Positions 6,971 through 15,822 of a stretch of 43,462 nucleotides of DNA are shown here, piece by piece. The notes beneath the pieces were generated by a model. The model had not been told where the DNA came from and made no database searches. It was given only the letters and a program-made list of their open reading frames with translations. The stretch is taken from positions 1-43,462 of the forward strand of contig JAKITQ010000024.1 in NCBI GenBank assembly GCA_021647985.1. Reading direction: 5' to 3'. This DNA comes from Flavobacteriaceae bacterium (lineage in GTDB: Bacteria; Bacteroidota; Bacteroidia; Flavobacteriales; Flavobacteriaceae). Position 1 is the first letter of the stretch. Each line of letters opens with the position of its first letter. A program made the position numbers and the translations under genes.

Positions 6971-8974
6971 TTGATATCAAAAGACACCATAGATAAAGTT
7001 TTTGAAACCTCTCGAGTAGAAGAGGTAATTGGTGATTTTGTAAATTTGAAAAAAGCTGGAGCAAATTTTAAAGGATTAAGTCCGTTTGTTGATGAAAAAA
7101 CACCATCATTCATGGTGTCACCCGTAAAGCAAATTTGGAAAGATTTTAGCACCGGTAAGGGCGGTAATGCCATTACTTTTTTAATGGAGCATGAGCATTA
7201 TTCTTATCCTGAGGCGATTAGATTTTTGGCTCGAAAATACAATATTGAAATTGAAGAAACAGTACAGTCCGACGAACAGAAAAAACATGCCGATGAAAGA
7301 GAAAGTATGTATTTGGTTTCTGAGTATGCGAAAAACTATTTTCATGACAATCTTTTTCTTTCTGAGAAAGGAAAAGCAATTGGTTTTTCTTATTTTAAAG
7401 AACGAGGCTTTAGTGATGAAACGATTAAAAAATTCTCATTAGGGTATGCTTTAGATGAGTGGACTGCTTTTACAGATGCGGCCATTGAAAAAAAATACGA
7501 TCTTGAGTTTTTAGATAAAACGGGATTAACCATTGTTAAAAAAAGCTCGGAAACAGGTGGTACGCAAAAAATGTTCGACCGATTTAAAGGACGAGTAATC
7601 TTCCCAATTCAGAGTATGAGTGGTCGTGTTCTAGGTTTTGGTGGAAGAACATTATTAACTGATAAAAAGGTTGCCAAATATTTAAATTCTCCCGAAAGTA
7701 TCATTTACCATAAAAGCAAAATATTATATGGTATTTATCAAGCGAAACAAAGTATTGCAAAAGAAGATAATTGCTATTTGGTAGAAGGATATACCGATGT
7801 GATTTCTATGTTTCAGTCAGGTGTTGAAAATGTCGTTGCTTCATCGGGTACAGCACTAACATCCGATCAAATAAGACTTATTCACAGGCTAACATCTAAT
7901 ATTACCGTACTTTTTGATGGAGATGCCGCTGGGATTAGAGCCTCAATACGGGGTATAGATTTGATATTAGAACAAGGAATGAATGTAAAAGTGGTTACTT
8001 TTCCTGATGGTGAGGATCCTGATAGTTTTGCCAAAAACAGAAGTAAAGAAGAATTAAAAAATTATTTAGAAGATAGTGCACAAGATTTTATTCAATTCAA
8101 AACTTCTCTTTTGCTAGAAGGAGCTAAAAATGATCCGATAAAAAAAGCGGATTTAATACGCGATATTGTTGCTAGTATATCTAAAATCCCAAATAATATT
8201 CAAAAAGAAATTTATGTTCAGGAATGTGCTCGAATTATGCAAATTTCAGAAAATGTGTTATTCAATGAACTTTCCCAAAACTTAAAAAAAGAGCAAAGAG
8301 AAGTATCAAAAAGGCAGGCTTCCAATAGATCACCTTTTACCGGTGTGGTTAAAGAAGTAAAGCAGGTTGAAAAAGTAGATCGATTGATGGTGCTTGAGGC
8401 TTCTTTGATATGGGTATTACTGATTTATGGTAATATTGAAGTTGATTTTGTTGATTATGTATCTGAAATTGATGATGTAGGCAAGCAAATTATAAAAAAG
8501 GAAAGCTATAGCAATACGGTGAGTAATGAGATTTATGTAAATCTGCAGGAAGATGAAATTGAGTTTACAAATACAGTTTTTTTAAAAATTTATTATGAAA
8601 TAATCAATAGATTGAATCAGGATCAAACGATAGATATTGATGCTCTTACCAATCATCAGGATACAGAAATTGCAGCAATGGTTACCAATATATTAATGGA
8701 TGAAGAACAACATAATTTAAGTGATTGGGAACGACATGATATTCTACCACAAAGTAAAGAAAAAGGTTTACCCAAATTTGTGCCAGATGTTATATACAAT
8801 TTAAGAAGGTTTTTGGTAAAGGAATTGATAGACTCTATATTGGTAAAACTAAAACCAGATCAATCAGATCAATTGGATAAAAAGGAAGGCTTCAATAAGG
8901 AATTGTTAAAAGAAGCGCAAGATTATATTGGCTTGCAAAAAATTTTAGCTGAAAAATTAAATAGAGTTACTTAA
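6971..8974 (+). CDS. dnaG: DNA primase DnaG
   Basis: DnaG makes the RNA primers for replication. The 667 residues hold the N-terminal zinc-ribbon-like domain (1-90), the RNA polymerase core with TOPRIM motifs EGYTD (272-276) and FDGDAAG (about 316-322), and a C-terminal helicase-interaction region. The four zinc ligands of the standard CHC2 ribbon are missing: by alignment with the E. coli pattern C-P-F-H and H-C-F-G-C-G, the ligand positions are Ser37, Val40, Asp58 and Thr61, while the surrounding residues (DEKTPSFMVSP, GKGGNAI) are conserved. I recall the same loss in other flavobacteria. The start is TTG at 6971: flavobacterial DnaG normally begins MIS-x-x-TID-x-VFE, which is reached only from this codon. 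Confidence 0.95.
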   Translation: MISKDTIDKVFETSRVEEVIGDFVNLKKAGANFKGLSPFVDEKTPSFMVSPVKQIWKDFSTGKGGNAITFLMEHEHYSYPEAIRFLARKYNIEIEETVQSDEQKKHADERESMYLVSEYAKNYFHDNLFLSEKGKAIGFSYFKERGFSDETIKKFSLGYALDEWTAFTDAAIEKKYDLEFLDKTGLTIVKKSSETGGTQKMFDRFKGRVIFPIQSMSGRVLGFGGRTLLTDKKVAKYLNSPESIIYHKSKILYGIYQAKQSIAKEDNCYLVEGYTDVISMFQSGVENVVASSGTALTSDQIRLIHRLTSNITVLFDGDAAGIRASIRGIDLILEQGMNVKVVTFPDGEDPDSFAKNRSKEELKNYLEDSAQDFIQFKTSLLLEGAKNDPIKKADLIRDIVASISKIPNNIQKEIYVQECARIMQISENVLFNELSQNLKKEQREVSKRQASNRSPFTGVVKEVKQVEKVDRLMVLEASLIWVLLIYGNIEVDFVDYVSEIDDVGKQIIKKESYSNTVSNEIYVNLQEDEIEFTNTVFLKIYYEIINRLNQDQTIDIDALTNHQDTEIAAMVTNILMDEEQHNLSDWERHDILPQSKEKGLPKFVPDVIYNLRRFLVKELIDSILVKLKPDQSDQLDKKEGFNKELLKEAQDYIGLQKILAEKLNRVT

Positions 8975-8989
8975 GGTAGGTTCTAAAAA

Positions 8990-9784
8990 TTATTCGGATT
9001 TCAATTTCTTGGAAATTTTACAAATAGGAATCTCTATCATTTTATGCTTATTGGCCAAGTGCAGTTTGGTGTAAATTGCATATACTTCTTTTTCTCGTCC
9101 ACTAAAATTATTTAAAACTTTGCCTTTGTCATAGTTTTCCATGGCCCATTCTAACTCATCATAATTCGCACCAATTTGATCTTCGTCGGTACGTGAATCG
9201 CCAAATAAGCCATCGGTTGGTTGTGCAATTTGAATGGCGTTAATAACATTTAAATATTTTGCTATTGCGTAAACTTCAGATTTTAACAAATCTGCAATCG
9301 GACTGATATCAACACCACCATCGCCATATTTGGTGTAAAATCCCACACCAAAATCCTCTACTTTATTTCCAGTGCCAGCAACTATTAAGCCTTCAATGCC
9401 AGCATGATAATACAAGGTTGTCATTCTTAATCTCGCTCTGGTATTGGCTAAAGCTAAATCAATTTTATCATTATTAGCAACGTTTGAAACCGTATTTTTA
9501 AAGCTTTCAAAAGTATTTGTAAGTTCAATAATTTTTGAATTTACATTTGTAAAGTTATCTTTTAATTGTGCGATATGTTGTTGGCCTCTGGTAACCTGAT
9601 TTTTGGCTTGATGAATGGGCATTTCTAAACATAAAGTGGTTAAGCCTGTTTTGGCACATAGGGTAGAAGTTACTGCAGAATCAATACCACCCGAAATTCC
9701 AATAATAAAACCCTTAACATTGGCATTTGTAGCATAATCTTTTAGCCAGTTTACAATATGATTTGTTACTTTTTCTGCATTCAT
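8990..9784 (-). CDS. nadE: NH3-dependent NAD synthetase NadE
   Basis: NadE amidates nicotinate adenine dinucleotide to NAD+, the last step of NAD synthesis, activating the substrate with ATP. The 264-residue protein has the ATP-pyrophosphatase loop SGGIDS (31-36) and substrate-pocket segments such as GTGNKVEDFGVGFYTKYGDGGVDI. It has no glutaminase domain, so it belongs to the short, ammonia-using form. I chose the ATG at 9782-9784. An in-frame TTG at 9829 would add 15 residues, but it overlaps a good -7 element (9827-9834) and the added residues (MRFKPFLAKLTKLSI) are not family-like. It converges on dnaG with a 15-bp gap and is divergent from gldB. Confidence 0.93.
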   Translation of the reverse strand: MNAEKVTNHIVNWLKDYATNANVKGFIIGISGGIDSAVTSTLCAKTGLTTLCLEMPIHQAKNQVTRGQQHIAQLKDNFTNVNSKIIELTNTFESFKNTVSNVANNDKIDLALANTRARLRMTTLYYHAGIEGLIVAGTGNKVEDFGVGFYTKYGDGGVDISPIADLLKSEVYAIAKYLNVINAIQIAQPTDGLFGDSRTDEDQIGANYDELEWAMENYDKGKVLNNFSGREKEVYAIYTKLHLANKHKMIEIPICKISKKLKSE

Positions 9785-9826
9785 TATTGAAAGTTTTGTT
9801 AGTTTTGCCAAAAATGGTTTAAATCG

Positions 9827-9834
9827 CAAAAATA
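9827..9834 (-). promoter_or_regulatory. Candidate -7 promoter element for nadE
   Basis: On the minus strand this reads TATTTTTG followed by C, a TAnnTTTG match 43 bases before the chosen nadE ATG. It overlaps the alternative TTG start and so argues against it. Confidence 0.55.
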
Positions 9835-9873
9835 ACTATTTTCATAAGATAATTAATAAAAATAATATTGACG

Positions 9874-10833
9874 ATGAGATATTTTAGTTTACTTTTTTTG
9901 TTTATCATATTTCTTGGCTGCTCCAAAGAGGAAATTAAAAAAATTGATGTTTCAAATATAAGGGTAAAAACAGATATCCAAAGGTTTGATCAAAAATTTT
10001 ATACTTCTTCTATAGAAAATCTAGGTGAATTAAAAACAGAGTATCCGTTTTTGTTTCCAGAACCAAATCCAGATAGTGTTTGGGTTAATAAAATGCAAAA
10101 TAAAGATGAACAAGATTTATTTGCAGAATCGCAAAAATTATTTGCTGATTTTTCAAGTGAAGAAGAACAATTGAATTCGTTGTTCAAACATTTAAAATAT
10201 TATTATCCAAGCTTTAAAGAGCCCAAAGTAATTACCATTTTAACAAATGTAGACTATAATAATAATGTTGTTTTGGTAGATAGTTTACTGTTTATTTCTC
10301 TAGATATTTTTCTTGGAAAAGAAAATGAAGTATATCATGAATTTCCAAACTATGTCAAACAGAATTATAATAAAGATCATTTAATTGTTGCTGTAGCAGA
10401 AAAGTTTGCAGAACAGATTATTCCTCAATCGAAAAGTAAAAGTTATGTATCTAGAATGATTCAAGAAGGAAAAAAACTGGCACTAATACAATCATTATTG
10501 CCAAAAGTAGCACAAGAAGAAATAATAGGATATACAAAAGAACAATACATTTGGGCTGAGAAAAGTGAAAAAGACATTTGGAAATATTTTATTGAAAAGT
10601 CAATGCTTTACAGTACTGATGTACAGTTAAGCGCAAGATTTATTGATGAGGCACCTTTTTCAAAGTTTTTTTTGACTGTAGATAAAGACTCACCAGGTAG
10701 AATAGGTGTGTGGTTTGGTTGGCAAATAGTTAACTCGTATTTAAAAAACAATGAAATAAGTTTACAAAAGGCGATGTTAACAGAAAACGAAGAAATTTTT
10801 AAAAGATCAAAATATAAACCTAAAAAATATTGA
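9874..10833 (+). CDS. gldB: Gliding motility lipoprotein GldB
   Basis: GldB is a lipoprotein required for gliding in Flavobacterium johnsoniae. From the ATG at 9874 the protein is 319 residues with a lipoprotein signal peptide: MRYFSLLFLFIIFLGC, lipobox Cys16 followed by SKEE. Family features are the conserved RFDQKFY segment, the PDSVWV region and a C-terminal GRIGVWFGWQIVNSYL block. A TTG two codons earlier (9868) is less likely. It is immediately upstream of gldC (46 bp), the order known from F. johnsoniae, and divergent from nadE. Its biochemical activity is not established; the location is inferred to be a periplasm-facing membrane. Confidence 0.92.
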   Translation: MRYFSLLFLFIIFLGCSKEEIKKIDVSNIRVKTDIQRFDQKFYTSSIENLGELKTEYPFLFPEPNPDSVWVNKMQNKDEQDLFAESQKLFADFSSEEEQLNSLFKHLKYYYPSFKEPKVITILTNVDYNNNVVLVDSLLFISLDIFLGKENEVYHEFPNYVKQNYNKDHLIVAVAEKFAEQIIPQSKSKSYVSRMIQEGKKLALIQSLLPKVAQEEIIGYTKEQYIWAEKSEKDIWKYFIEKSMLYSTDVQLSARFIDEAPFSKFFLTVDKDSPGRIGVWFGWQIVNSYLKNNEISLQKAMLTENEEIFKRSKYKPKKY

Positions 10834-10879
10834 TTGGTTATTTTAAACATTAAAAAAAGAATAAATTAAATAGATAAAC

Positions 10880-11212
10880 ATGGCAATTATACATAAATCA
10901 GAAATAAAAATAAAAGTTGGCTTAGATGAAAACAAAGTTCCTGAAGAATTATTCTGGTCGGCTGATGACGGAAGTATTAAAGATAAAGAGGCAAAAGCTC
11001 TGTTGCTTTCTGTGTGGGATAGTTCAAATAAAGATACTTATAAAATAAATTTATGGACTAAGGAAATGCCGGTAAATGAAATGGTCCAATTTTTTCATCA
11101 AACTTTAGTTTCAATGGCAGATACTTTTCAAACAGCTACAGGTGATGATAAAATGAGTGATACTATGAGAGATTTTTGTGATTATTATGCAGAAAAAATG
11201 GGGATTAAATAA
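10880..11212 (+). CDS. gldC: Gliding motility protein GldC
   Basis: A 110-residue cytoplasmic protein matching GldC, which I recall as enhancing gliding and colony spreading rather than being essential for motility in F. johnsoniae. Recognisable parts are HKSEIKIKVGLDENKVPEE at the start, the WSADDG motif and the C-terminal segment MRDFCDYYAEKMGIK. No signal peptide or membrane segment is present. It lies 46 bp behind gldB and is followed by an intrinsic terminator, so gldB-gldC form a two-gene unit. Confidence 0.93.
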   Translation: MAIIHKSEIKIKVGLDENKVPEELFWSADDGSIKDKEAKALLLSVWDSSNKDTYKINLWTKEMPVNEMVQFFHQTLVSMADTFQTATGDDKMSDTMRDFCDYYAEKMGIK

Positions 11213-11333
11213 AAACTTTAACATTTTTATAACATATCAATTTGTTTTTGGCACAAAAATTGCAATTTAATAATCAGAAGCAGAATTCCCCAAAATTTTG
11301 TTTTCATTATGATTAATTTTGAGTTAGTAAAAT

Positions 11334-11363
11334 AAAGCATTTCATTGTGAAGTGCTTTTTTTT
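11334..11363 (+). terminator. Intrinsic terminator of gldB-gldC
   Basis: An 11-bp stem (AAAGCATTTCA at 11334-11344, TGAAGTGCTTT at 11348-11358, one G-T wobble) with a 3-base loop is followed by a T tract to 11363. It ends just short of the converging folA stop. The 120 bp between gldC and this hairpin show nothing else I can assign. Confidence 0.85.
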
Positions 11364-11366
11364 GTT

Positions 11367-11849
11367 TTAAGACCTTGTATATTTTACAAAGCTATAGGTA
11401 TACTTATTCTTTTCATCTGCATTAAAATCTACTTTGGACTCTTCTTTCCAAATATCCGCATCAATTTTAGGAAAAAAAGCATCAGCATCAAATTCATGAT
11501 GTACAAAAGTAAGATCCAGAATATCAGCAACTTCCATAGCCTGTTTGTAAATCTCCGCTCCGCCAAGAATAAATGGGTTGTTATCAGTCGCAGCTGCTTT
11601 GATTGCATCTGTTAGTGAATGCACAACAACACAATCATTTGCGATATAATTTTTGTCTCTAGAAATTATTATATTGGTTCTGTTTGGTAAAGGTTTCCCT
11701 AAGGATTCGTAAGTTTTTCTTCCCATAATCACATGATGGCCAGACGTAACTTTTTTAAAACGTTTCAAATCAGCTGGCAAGTGCCAAATTAGTTTATTGT
11801 CTTTTCCTAATGCATTGTTTTTCGCAATGGCTGCAATAATAGTAAGCAT
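11367..11849 (-). CDS. folA: Dihydrofolate reductase
   Basis: FolA reduces dihydrofolate to tetrahydrofolate with NADPH, regenerating the cofactor used up by thymidylate synthase. The 160-residue length is typical. The N-terminus MLTIIAAIAKNNALGKDNKLIW and the block LPADLKRFK place the catalytic acid at Asp27. VIMGRKTYESLGKPLPNRTNIIISR is the NADPH-binding signature, and FILGGAEIYKQA carries the conserved Gly-Gly. It is the last gene of a minus-strand group that starts with thyA. It is 18 bp after the 2TM gene and converges on gldC. It is a chromosomal-type enzyme, with nothing that suggests a resistance-cassette variant. Confidence 0.96.
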   Translation of the reverse strand: MLTIIAAIAKNNALGKDNKLIWHLPADLKRFKKVTSGHHVIMGRKTYESLGKPLPNRTNIIISRDKNYIANDCVVVHSLTDAIKAAATDNNPFILGGAEIYKQAMEVADILDLTFVHHEFDADAFFPKIDADIWKEESKVDFNADEKNKYTYSFVKYTRS

Positions 11850-11867
11850 AAATAAATTTTTAAGAAT

Positions 11868-12227
11868 TTAATTTTTAGGAGAAGTTGACTGTTTAAAAAA
11901 ATCTTTTTCTTCTAATTTTTCTTCTAATTTTTCAACTTTTAATTTGTGTTTTGTAACTAATTTCTCTGTTTCTAATCGCTCCCAATCTTTACCAAAAAAT
12001 CGTTTCATTACAAAAGTGTTGATAAAGTGAATAACAAGAAAAAACAGCCAAGTAAAAATACCCCAAACATACCAATCTAATTCATCGTGAAATTTTATAA
12101 CTTTATTAAGAATAATAAAAAAAACAGAGCCTATTAGAAACAATACAAAGTGAAAATACAATCGTTTTTTTTGCTTTGTGCGTTTTCTCGCTTTTTCGTA
12201 TTGCTCGTGATCTATATTTGTGCTCAA
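11868..12227 (-). CDS. 2TM-domain membrane protein
   Basis: A 119-residue protein with two transmembrane helices (about 24-44 and 52-74) separated by a short loop (HDELDWYVWG) and flanked by highly charged segments: YEKARKRTKQKKRLY before and a Lys/Glu-rich, probably coiled-coil tail (about 84-112) after. This matches the Bacteroidota 2TM domain (PF13239), also found at the N-terminus of some histidine kinases; the role of the stand-alone form is unknown. It sits 14 bp after the small unknown gene and 18 bp before folA, so it is co-transcribed in the thyA-folA group. Topology suggests both ends in the cytoplasm. Confidence 0.8.
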   Translation of the reverse strand: MSTNIDHEQYEKARKRTKQKKRLYFHFVLFLIGSVFFIILNKVIKFHDELDWYVWGIFTWLFFLVIHFINTFVMKRFFGKDWERLETEKLVTKHKLKVEKLEEKLEEKDFFKQSTSPKN

Positions 12228-12241
12228 AGTGTTCTTTTAAA

Positions 12242-12460
12242 TTACATTTCTTTTACCCATTCTTTGATATAATCAGTAAAATCTTCTTTATCATTAAACT
12301 CTCTTTCTTTATTATTACTCAAAGACGGAGTTTCATTTAATTTATTGTTATACAATGTTCCTGAAGTATTTAAAAAGGCTTTAAGCCTTTCTAATAAATT
12401 CACATCTTCTATCTGAGTAATTTTCTTTATTAATTCTAACTTAATCTCTACAGTATTCAT
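12242..12460 (-). CDS. Small protein of unknown function
   Basis: A 72-residue acidic protein that I do not recognise as a named family. The N-terminal half (MNTVEIKLELIKKITQIEDV, then NLLERLKAFL) is predicted amphipathic helix and resembles N-termini of small Bacteroidota proteins that act as antitoxin-like partners. The middle is Asn/Ser-rich and probably disordered, and the C-terminus (FTDYIKEWVKEM) is again helical. No toxin-like gene is adjacent: thyA is 95 bp upstream and the 2TM gene 14 bp downstream. ATG start and codon use match the neighbours, so it is probably a real gene, co-transcribed with the 2TM gene and folA. The antitoxin idea is only a resemblance. Confidence 0.55.
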   Translation of the reverse strand: MNTVEIKLELIKKITQIEDVNLLERLKAFLNTSGTLYNNKLNETPSLSNNKEREFNDKEDFTDYIKEWVKEM

Positions 12461-12555
12461 AGTCTTTTATTTTTTAAATTTATTAGAAAATTAATAATTG
12501 GCTAAATTAAATTATTTCCACGAAAATTTAAATAAAGCCAATACCATACCATCTT

Positions 12556-13380
12556 TTAAACCGAGACCTTACCTTTAATAGGAGGGTGTGGTTTATAATC
12601 TACTAAGTTAAAATCTTTAAAGTTATAATCAAAGATATTTTTAATATTTGGGTTGATTTCCATTTGTGGAAGTTCTTTTGGTTCCCGTGAAAGTTGTAAA
12701 TTTATTTGATCCATATGATTATTATAAATATGGGCATCGCCAAAAGTATGTATAAAATCGCCGTATTCCAAACCTGTTACTCTTGCAATCATCATGGTTA
12801 GTAGGGCATAGGATGCAATATTGAACGGCACACCTAGGAAAATATCAGCACTTCTTTGGTATAATTGACAAGATAGTTTTCCATTACTTACATAGAATTG
12901 AAAAAAAGCATGACAAGGTGGTAATGCAGCTTTATTATTTGCAACATTATTAGCAAAACTCACAGATGTGTCAGGCAGTACACTTGGGTTCCATGCAGAA
13001 ACTAGCATTCTTCGGCTATCAGGATTGGTTTTAATGGTGTTAATCACCTCTTTTATTTGGTCAATTTCTTCGCCATTCCAATTGCGCCATTGATATCCGT
13101 AAACTGGCCCCAGATCACCATTTTCATCCGCCCAAGCATCCCAAATTTTTACACCATTTTCATTTAAATAAGCAATATTGGTTTCGCCCTTTAAAAACCA
13201 TAACAATTCATAAATAATGGATTTTAAATGTAGTTTTTTAGTGGTAACCATTGGAAAGCCTTTACTTAGATCAAATCGCATTTGATAACCAAACACACTT
13301 TTTGTACCTGTACCTGTTCTGTCTTCTTTTACTGTTCCGTGGTCAATTACATGTTGAATTAAGTCTAAATATTGTTTCAT
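12556..13380 (-). CDS. thyA: Thymidylate synthase ThyA
   Basis: ThyA methylates dUMP to dTMP using methylene-tetrahydrofolate and releases dihydrofolate, which FolA (encoded three genes downstream) recycles. The 274 residues include the N-terminal [14 protein letters not shown] phosphate-binding segment, the [10 protein letters not shown] block, the nucleophile Cys156 in [13 protein letters not shown], and the dUMP-binding [17 protein letters not shown]. It is slightly longer than the 264-residue E. coli enzyme because of an insertion (about 141-151, [11 protein letters not shown]) before the catalytic Cys. It leads the minus-strand group thyA, small gene, 2TM gene, folA. Two minus-strand TATTTTTG sequences (13400-13407 and 13417-13424) lie 20-45 bases before the start and could serve as -7 elements. 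Confidence 0.96.
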   Translation of the reverse strand: MKQYLDLIQHVIDHGTVKEDRTGTGTKSVFGYQMRFDLSKGFPMVTTKKLHLKSIIYELLWFLKGETNIAYLNENGVKIWDAWADENGDLGPVYGYQWRNWNGEEIDQIKEVINTIKTNPDSRRMLVSAWNPSVLPDTSVSFANNVANNKAALPPCHAFFQFYVSNGKLSCQLYQRSADIFLGVPFNIASYALLTMMIARVTGLEYGDFIHTFGDAHIYNNHMDQINLQLSREPKELPQMEINPNIKNIFDYNFKDFNLVDYKPHPPIKGKVSV

Positions 13381-13606
13381 GATGGTTGTATAGTTAAATC
13401 AAAAATAATTTGCTTTCAAAAATAGTTAAAAGAAAGTTTTTAAAACTTTAAAAAAAAAGATAATATGAACAATTATTGTTGATAAAGATTGAATTAAAAT
13501 TTAACCGTAGGTCGTGAGTCAATAGTCAAATAAGGTTTAAATCCCTAACCCTTGTGACAATATAGAAATAAAATTATTAATGAATCATTTCTCTTACACC
13601 AGTGGA

Positions 13607-13627
13607 TTGAGGTAGTTTCTATCTCAA
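13607..13627. other. Hairpin in the thyA-nupC intergenic region
   Basis: TTGAGGTAG and CTATCTCAA pair over 9 bp with a 3-base loop (one G-T wobble). No U tract follows on the minus strand, so it is not a convincing terminator for the transporter. The rest of the 279-bp gap (13381-13659) holds the possible thyA promoter elements and otherwise nothing that I can assign. Confidence 0.35.
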
Positions 13628-13659
13628 GATACGTAACAAGACAGTAATTAGATAATTAA

Positions 13660-15048
13660 TTATCCTAAAATCATACCGGCAAAGGTTGCAGAGAGTAAGG
13701 AAGCTAAAGATCCACCTAGTAATGCCTTCATGCCAAATTCAGATAAAAGTTTACGTTTACCAGGCGCAAGAGAACCAATTCCACCAATTTGAATGCCAAT
13801 AGATGCAAAGTTTGCAAACCCACATAGCATATAAGTTGCCATTATTATGGATTTGTCATAGGTGAAATGAGTTAGGTTTGCAATGTTTTTTAATTCTGCT
13901 AACTGAATATAACCAACAAATTCACTTGCAACTAGCTTAACACCAAGTAATTGCCCCATTAACATCATGTCTTGTTTAGCCACACCAATTATCCACATTA
14001 GAGGTGAAAAAAGGATGCCAAGTATTGCTTCTAATGAAAATTTAGGATAGGGAGTATTTGCTGCCATCCATGAATTTAAATTTGTAATGTCACCAATCCA
14101 ACCAAAAATGCCATTAATCATGGCAATAAAGGCTAAGAAAACTAGAAGCATTGCTGCAACATTTATGGCGAGTTTTAATCCTTCAGAAGTTCCTTTTGCA
14201 ATGGCATCTAATATATTGGAGCCTATTTTTTCATGAGATACTTTTACATCGGTATTAATTTTTTCAATTTGGGGGTAAAGTATTTTAGAAATTACAATTG
14301 CACCTGGTGCTGCCATTACAGAAGCTGCTAATAAATGTTTGGCATACATTAAACGAAGTGCAGGATCATCACCCCCGAGAAACCCTATATATGCTGCTAA
14401 AACTCCACCTGCAACCGTTGCCATACCACCAATCATTACCAATAGAATTTCTGATTTGGTCATTTTGTCTAAATAGGCCTTTATCATTAAGGGTGCTTCT
14501 GTTTGACCTAAGAAAATGTTTCCTGCAACCGATAAGCTTTCAGCACCTGATATATGCATCAGTTTTGTTAATACCCAAGCCAAGCCTAACACAATTTTTT
14601 GAATAATTCCTAAGTAAAATAGTACGGAAGTTAAGGCTGAAAAAAAGATAATTGTTGGTAATACTTGAAAAGCAAAAATAAATCCAAAACTTTCAATATT
14701 CATTAGATCGCCTAATAAGAAAATACTCCCGGCTCGAGTGTAATCTAGAATATTAATAAATATTTGTCCAACTCCTTCAAAGATATTTTGGATAAAAGTT
14801 ACTTTCAAGATACCTATAGCCAATAAAATTTGAGCTGTCAAACCAGCTCCAACAGTTTTCCAGTTTATTTTTTTTCTATTGGCACTAAACAAGTAAGCAA
14901 TTAGTAATAAAACGAACATGCCTAAAACTCCTTTCCATAAAGATGTAATTGAGAACCCTTGAGTTGGAATTATTTGACTGGTAGTTTCTTGCGCTTGAGT
15001 GGTAATAAAGTTAAAGAAAAGAAATAGAGAAAGTAATAATTTACGCAT
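13660..15048 (-). CDS. NupC-type Na+- or H+-coupled nucleoside transporter
   Basis: A concentrative nucleoside transporter of the inner membrane, 462 residues, with about ten hydrophobic segments. Family blocks are SFIFGDLMN-like (here GSIFLLGDLMN), FQVLPTIIFFSALTSVLFYLGI, the GAESLSVAGNIFLGQTEAPLMI signature (about 165-190) that forms part of the nucleoside and ion site, and GFANFASIGIQIGGIGSLAP near the C-terminus. An extra N-terminal signal-peptide-like segment (MRKLLLSLFLFFNFITTQAQE) precedes the first core helix, as I recall in Bacteroidota homologues. It starts 8 bp after the bifunctional-nuclease gene, so the two are co-transcribed. Imported nucleosides could feed the deoC pathway further along the window. 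Substrate specificity cannot be read from the sequence. Confidence 0.88.
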   Translation of the reverse strand: MRKLLLSLFLFFNFITTQAQETTSQIIPTQGFSITSLWKGVLGMFVLLLIAYLFSANRKKINWKTVGAGLTAQILLAIGILKVTFIQNIFEGVGQIFINILDYTRAGSIFLLGDLMNIESFGFIFAFQVLPTIIFFSALTSVLFYLGIIQKIVLGLAWVLTKLMHISGAESLSVAGNIFLGQTEAPLMIKAYLDKMTKSEILLVMIGGMATVAGGVLAAYIGFLGGDDPALRLMYAKHLLAASVMAAPGAIVISKILYPQIEKINTDVKVSHEKIGSNILDAIAKGTSEGLKLAINVAAMLLVFLAFIAMINGIFGWIGDITNLNSWMAANTPYPKFSLEAILGILFSPLMWIIGVAKQDMMLMGQLLGVKLVASEFVGYIQLAELKNIANLTHFTYDKSIIMATYMLCGFANFASIGIQIGGIGSLAPGKRKLLSEFGMKALLGGSLASLLSATFAGMILG

Positions 15049-15056
15049 GTTGAATT

Positions 15057-15665
15057 TTATTTTTTATCTCGTTTTGAAATTTCATCTCTTAATTTTGCAG
15101 CAAGTTCATAATCTTCATTATTTACTGCTTGTTCCAATTTTTTGGATAATTCTTTTAATGTTTCATTAGAAAAAGCAGAAGATTCTTTTACCACATCGGC
15201 AACCAGATCTTCCATTTTAAAGTTTGATTTTTCTAATTTTGATTCATCTTTAATTTTAAGAATTATACCAGCTTTATCTAAAATATTTTCAAAGGTAAAA
15301 ATAGGTGCATTAAACCTAGTAGCCAATGCAATAGCATCGGATGTTCTCGCATCTATAATTTCTTCAATTTTATCGCATTCACAAATTAAACTGGAGTAAA
15401 AAACACCGTCTACTAATTTATGAATAATCACTTGCTTTACGATAATGTTAAAACGATCAGCAAAGCTTTTAAATAAATCATGGGTTAGAGGGCGTGGAGG
15501 TTTTATTTCCTTTTCTAAAGCAATGGCAATAGATTGTGCCTCAAAAGCTCCTATAATAATTGGAAGTGTGCGTTCGCCATCTTCTTCGCTCAAAACCAGG
15601 GCGTAAGCTCCGCTTTGTGTTTGACTATAAGAGATTCCTTTTATATTTAATCGTACTAAACTCAC
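15057..15665 (-). CDS. Bifunctional nuclease (BFN/DUF151) domain protein with UVR motif
   Basis: A 202-residue protein with an N-terminal BFN/DUF151 domain (about 1-135) showing the conserved LPIIIGAFEAQSIAIAL, RPLTHDLF and DARTSDAIALATR segments, then a linker and a C-terminal UvrB/UvrC (UVR) motif (about 169-200: LSKKLEQAVNNEDYELAAKLRDEI). BFN proteins were named after plant nucleases; the bacterial role is unsettled. The UVR motif usually mediates protein contacts in nucleotide excision repair or Clp-type ATPase cofactors. It lies 8 bp upstream of the nucleoside transporter on the same strand. A nuclease role is a family inference only. Confidence 0.85.
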   Translation of the reverse strand: MSLVRLNIKGISYSQTQSGAYALVLSEEDGERTLPIIIGAFEAQSIAIALEKEIKPPRPLTHDLFKSFADRFNIIVKQVIIHKLVDGVFYSSLICECDKIEEIIDARTSDAIALATRFNAPIFTFENILDKAGIILKIKDESKLEKSNFKMEDLVADVVKESSAFSNETLKELSKKLEQAVNNEDYELAAKLRDEISKRDKK

Positions 15666-15822
15666 AGGTTGATTGATGTTTTGTTAATGATTTTAATTGA
15701 ATAACTCTTTTGTTTTGTATAACAAATAAAGGTAATAAAAAAAGCTGAAAAAATTAAGGACTTTAAATATCCAAAATTCTGGCAGCCTTTTAAGAGCACA
15801 ATTTACTAAAATTTATGAGGTT

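Noticed and set aside
9785..9829. Upstream TTG start for NadE
   Set aside because: It overlaps a good -7 promoter element, and the added residues are not family-like.
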